DNA of 64,000 nt from Sphingomonas sp. Lineage in GTDB: Bacteria; Pseudomonadota; Alphaproteobacteria; Sphingomonadales; Sphingomonadaceae. The stretch covers positions 1 to 64,000 of the forward strand of contig NZ_QFOB01000015.1 in NCBI RefSeq assembly GCF_003248515.1, in the 5' to 3' direction. Shown one piece after another: positions 62,265 to 64,000 of this stretch. A program made the translations under genes and the position numbers. Within the stretch, counting starts at the first letter, position 1, and every line of letters starts with the position of its first letter. The notes beneath the pieces are model-generated. The model was not told the origin of the DNA, did not search any database, and was given only the letters and a program-made list of their open reading frames with translations.

Positions 62265-62293
62265 AGTAGCCCGGCGCGGCCGCAGCCGGGCTA
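62265..62293. repeat. Perfect 9-bp inverted repeat upstream of miaB
   Basis: GTAGCCCGG (62265-62273) and CCGGGCTAC (62285-62293) pair perfectly around an 11-nt GC-rich loop. The TAGCCCGG...CCGGGCTA form is a common bacterial REP-type palindrome. It lacks a U-run. Confidence 0.6.
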
Positions 62294-62896
62294 CACCCTC
62301 GTTGTCTTAGCGGCATCCTCTCCTAGCGGCGGCCATCCTGATGGGGGCCGATTCTCGCTTCCTCATGGGCGCCGCGCTCCCGAGGTTGGATGCGACTAGA
62401 CCCGCTTCCGATCCTGCGCAAGTAGAGATTTATCGAATTCCCCAAAATCTTGCGATTTTACGCTTTCGACATGCGACGGACACAAGTCACGCTGCACTTG
62501 CGAACAACGCTAGATTCTGGTTACCGGCCAATTAACCTATACGTCAGGGTGACTATAGCTGGAACCATCAAGCAAAAGCGCGCTCTTGTGGGATGGTAAG
62601 CTGCATGGTGCACGTAGTGCGCCAACAACCGTCGCGGGATTAAAAGGTTCCCGATAATGTCGGAATTCCGGGAAAAATCATGGAATGCCGGGAGGGCGGT
62701 CATCCCGGCGGTGCCTTTGCAATCCGTTATCGGGTATCTTCGGCTTAAGGCGTGAGCATTCTGACGCATAGGGAAGGAAAACAAGTGTCACGCGGGCTTG
62801 CCCCGGGGGATGAAGCCTCTACATGGACGATCGTACATCACGGCCGCTCCGGCCCCTCCGGCGCCGCGAACGGCGGCGCACCATCGACGGAATTTC
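62294..62896. other. Gene-free, less GC-rich stretch upstream of RNase J
   Basis: About 600 nt without a supportable gene. From about 62400 to 62760 the base composition drops visibly compared with the rest of the window. There are runs such as TTGCGATTTTACGC and the inverted pair GGTTA...TAACC near 62519-62538. Near 62662-62716 are the palindrome CGGAATTCCG and CCGGGA pairing with TCCCGG. The final 140 nt become GC-rich again and lead into the RNase J start. It may hold a long 5' leader, a small RNA, or foreign or decayed DNA; I recognise no known RNA family. Confidence 0.5.

Positions 62897-64000
<1,104 letters not shown>

Noticed and set aside
62341..62784. Short frames on both strands in the less GC-rich region before RNase J
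   Set aside because: No ribosome sites, no family resemblance, and composition typical of random frames.

Overview
The window looks like chromosomal DNA of a sphingomonad (Alphaproteobacteria, Sphingomonas-like). It is GC-rich and densely coding, with many GTG/TTG starts. It carries two large TonB-dependent receptors, a PEPxxWA-CTERM protein, an imuA-imuB-dnaE2 cassette behind a GTTC-N7-GTTC LexA box of the alphaproteobacterial type, and an RNase J gene. I see no rRNA, CRISPR array, prophage or insertion sequence. Two tRNA genes (Gln-TTG, Pro-TGG) are present. The genus is inferred from gene content, not from a search.

Layout. 1-5.3 kb: a Cys-ladder secreted protein, a truncated glycosyltransferase-like remnant, and a redox cluster. 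The cluster has a zinc alcohol dehydrogenase and an old-yellow-enzyme on the minus strand, facing a luciferase-like monooxygenase and a LigB-type dioxygenase on the plus strand. 5.5-12.2 kb: a TonB receptor, GDSL hydrolase, MHS-family transporter, VOC protein and a flippase. 12.3-19.3 kb: polA, a SodC-like protein, an L,D-transpeptidase and an M28 peptidase. 19.3-26.9 kb: a pentose-phosphate operon (rpiA, tkt, gnd, zwf, HAD, rpe, phosphomannomutase-like HAD), coupled by start/stop overlaps from tkt on apart from a 25-nt gap before zwf. 27-31.5 kb: a purine nucleoside permease (NUP) family gene followed by an Oar-like TonB receptor, probably one operon. 32.4-38.4 kb: a six-gene overlapping MoxR operon (DUF4129, DUF4350, MoxR, DUF58, SpoIIM-like, RDD). 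39.3-47.3 kb: tRNA-Gln, ilvE facing a MarR regulator, an orphan FkbH-like protein, a YqjI-like PadR operon with DUF2218, and a rarA / YjbR / RNase-H-like operon. 47.4-54.6 kb: a GH18-like/NodB/GT2 fusion, a PEP-CTERM protein, wrbA, a 56-aa small protein, tRNA-Pro and a GAF-PAS-GGDEF cyclase. 54.7-60.7 kb: imuA-imuB-dnaE2 for SOS mutagenesis. 60.8-64 kb: miaB, a 0.6 kb less GC-rich gene-free stretch, and the start of an RNase J gene running off the right edge.

Most unusual observations: (1) dnaE2 carries an in-frame, low-complexity insert of about 85 codons containing a REP-like palindrome, and similar palindromes lie between imuA and miaB. (2) A nested perfect inverted repeat between the old-yellow-enzyme and alcohol dehydrogenase genes pairs with the Shine-Dalgarno sequence of the latter. 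(3) The MoxR operon, the orphan FkbH protein, the rarA-linked RNase-H-like gene and the three-domain polysaccharide fusion have no settled functions. All functional calls come from reading motifs by eye; none was checked by a search.
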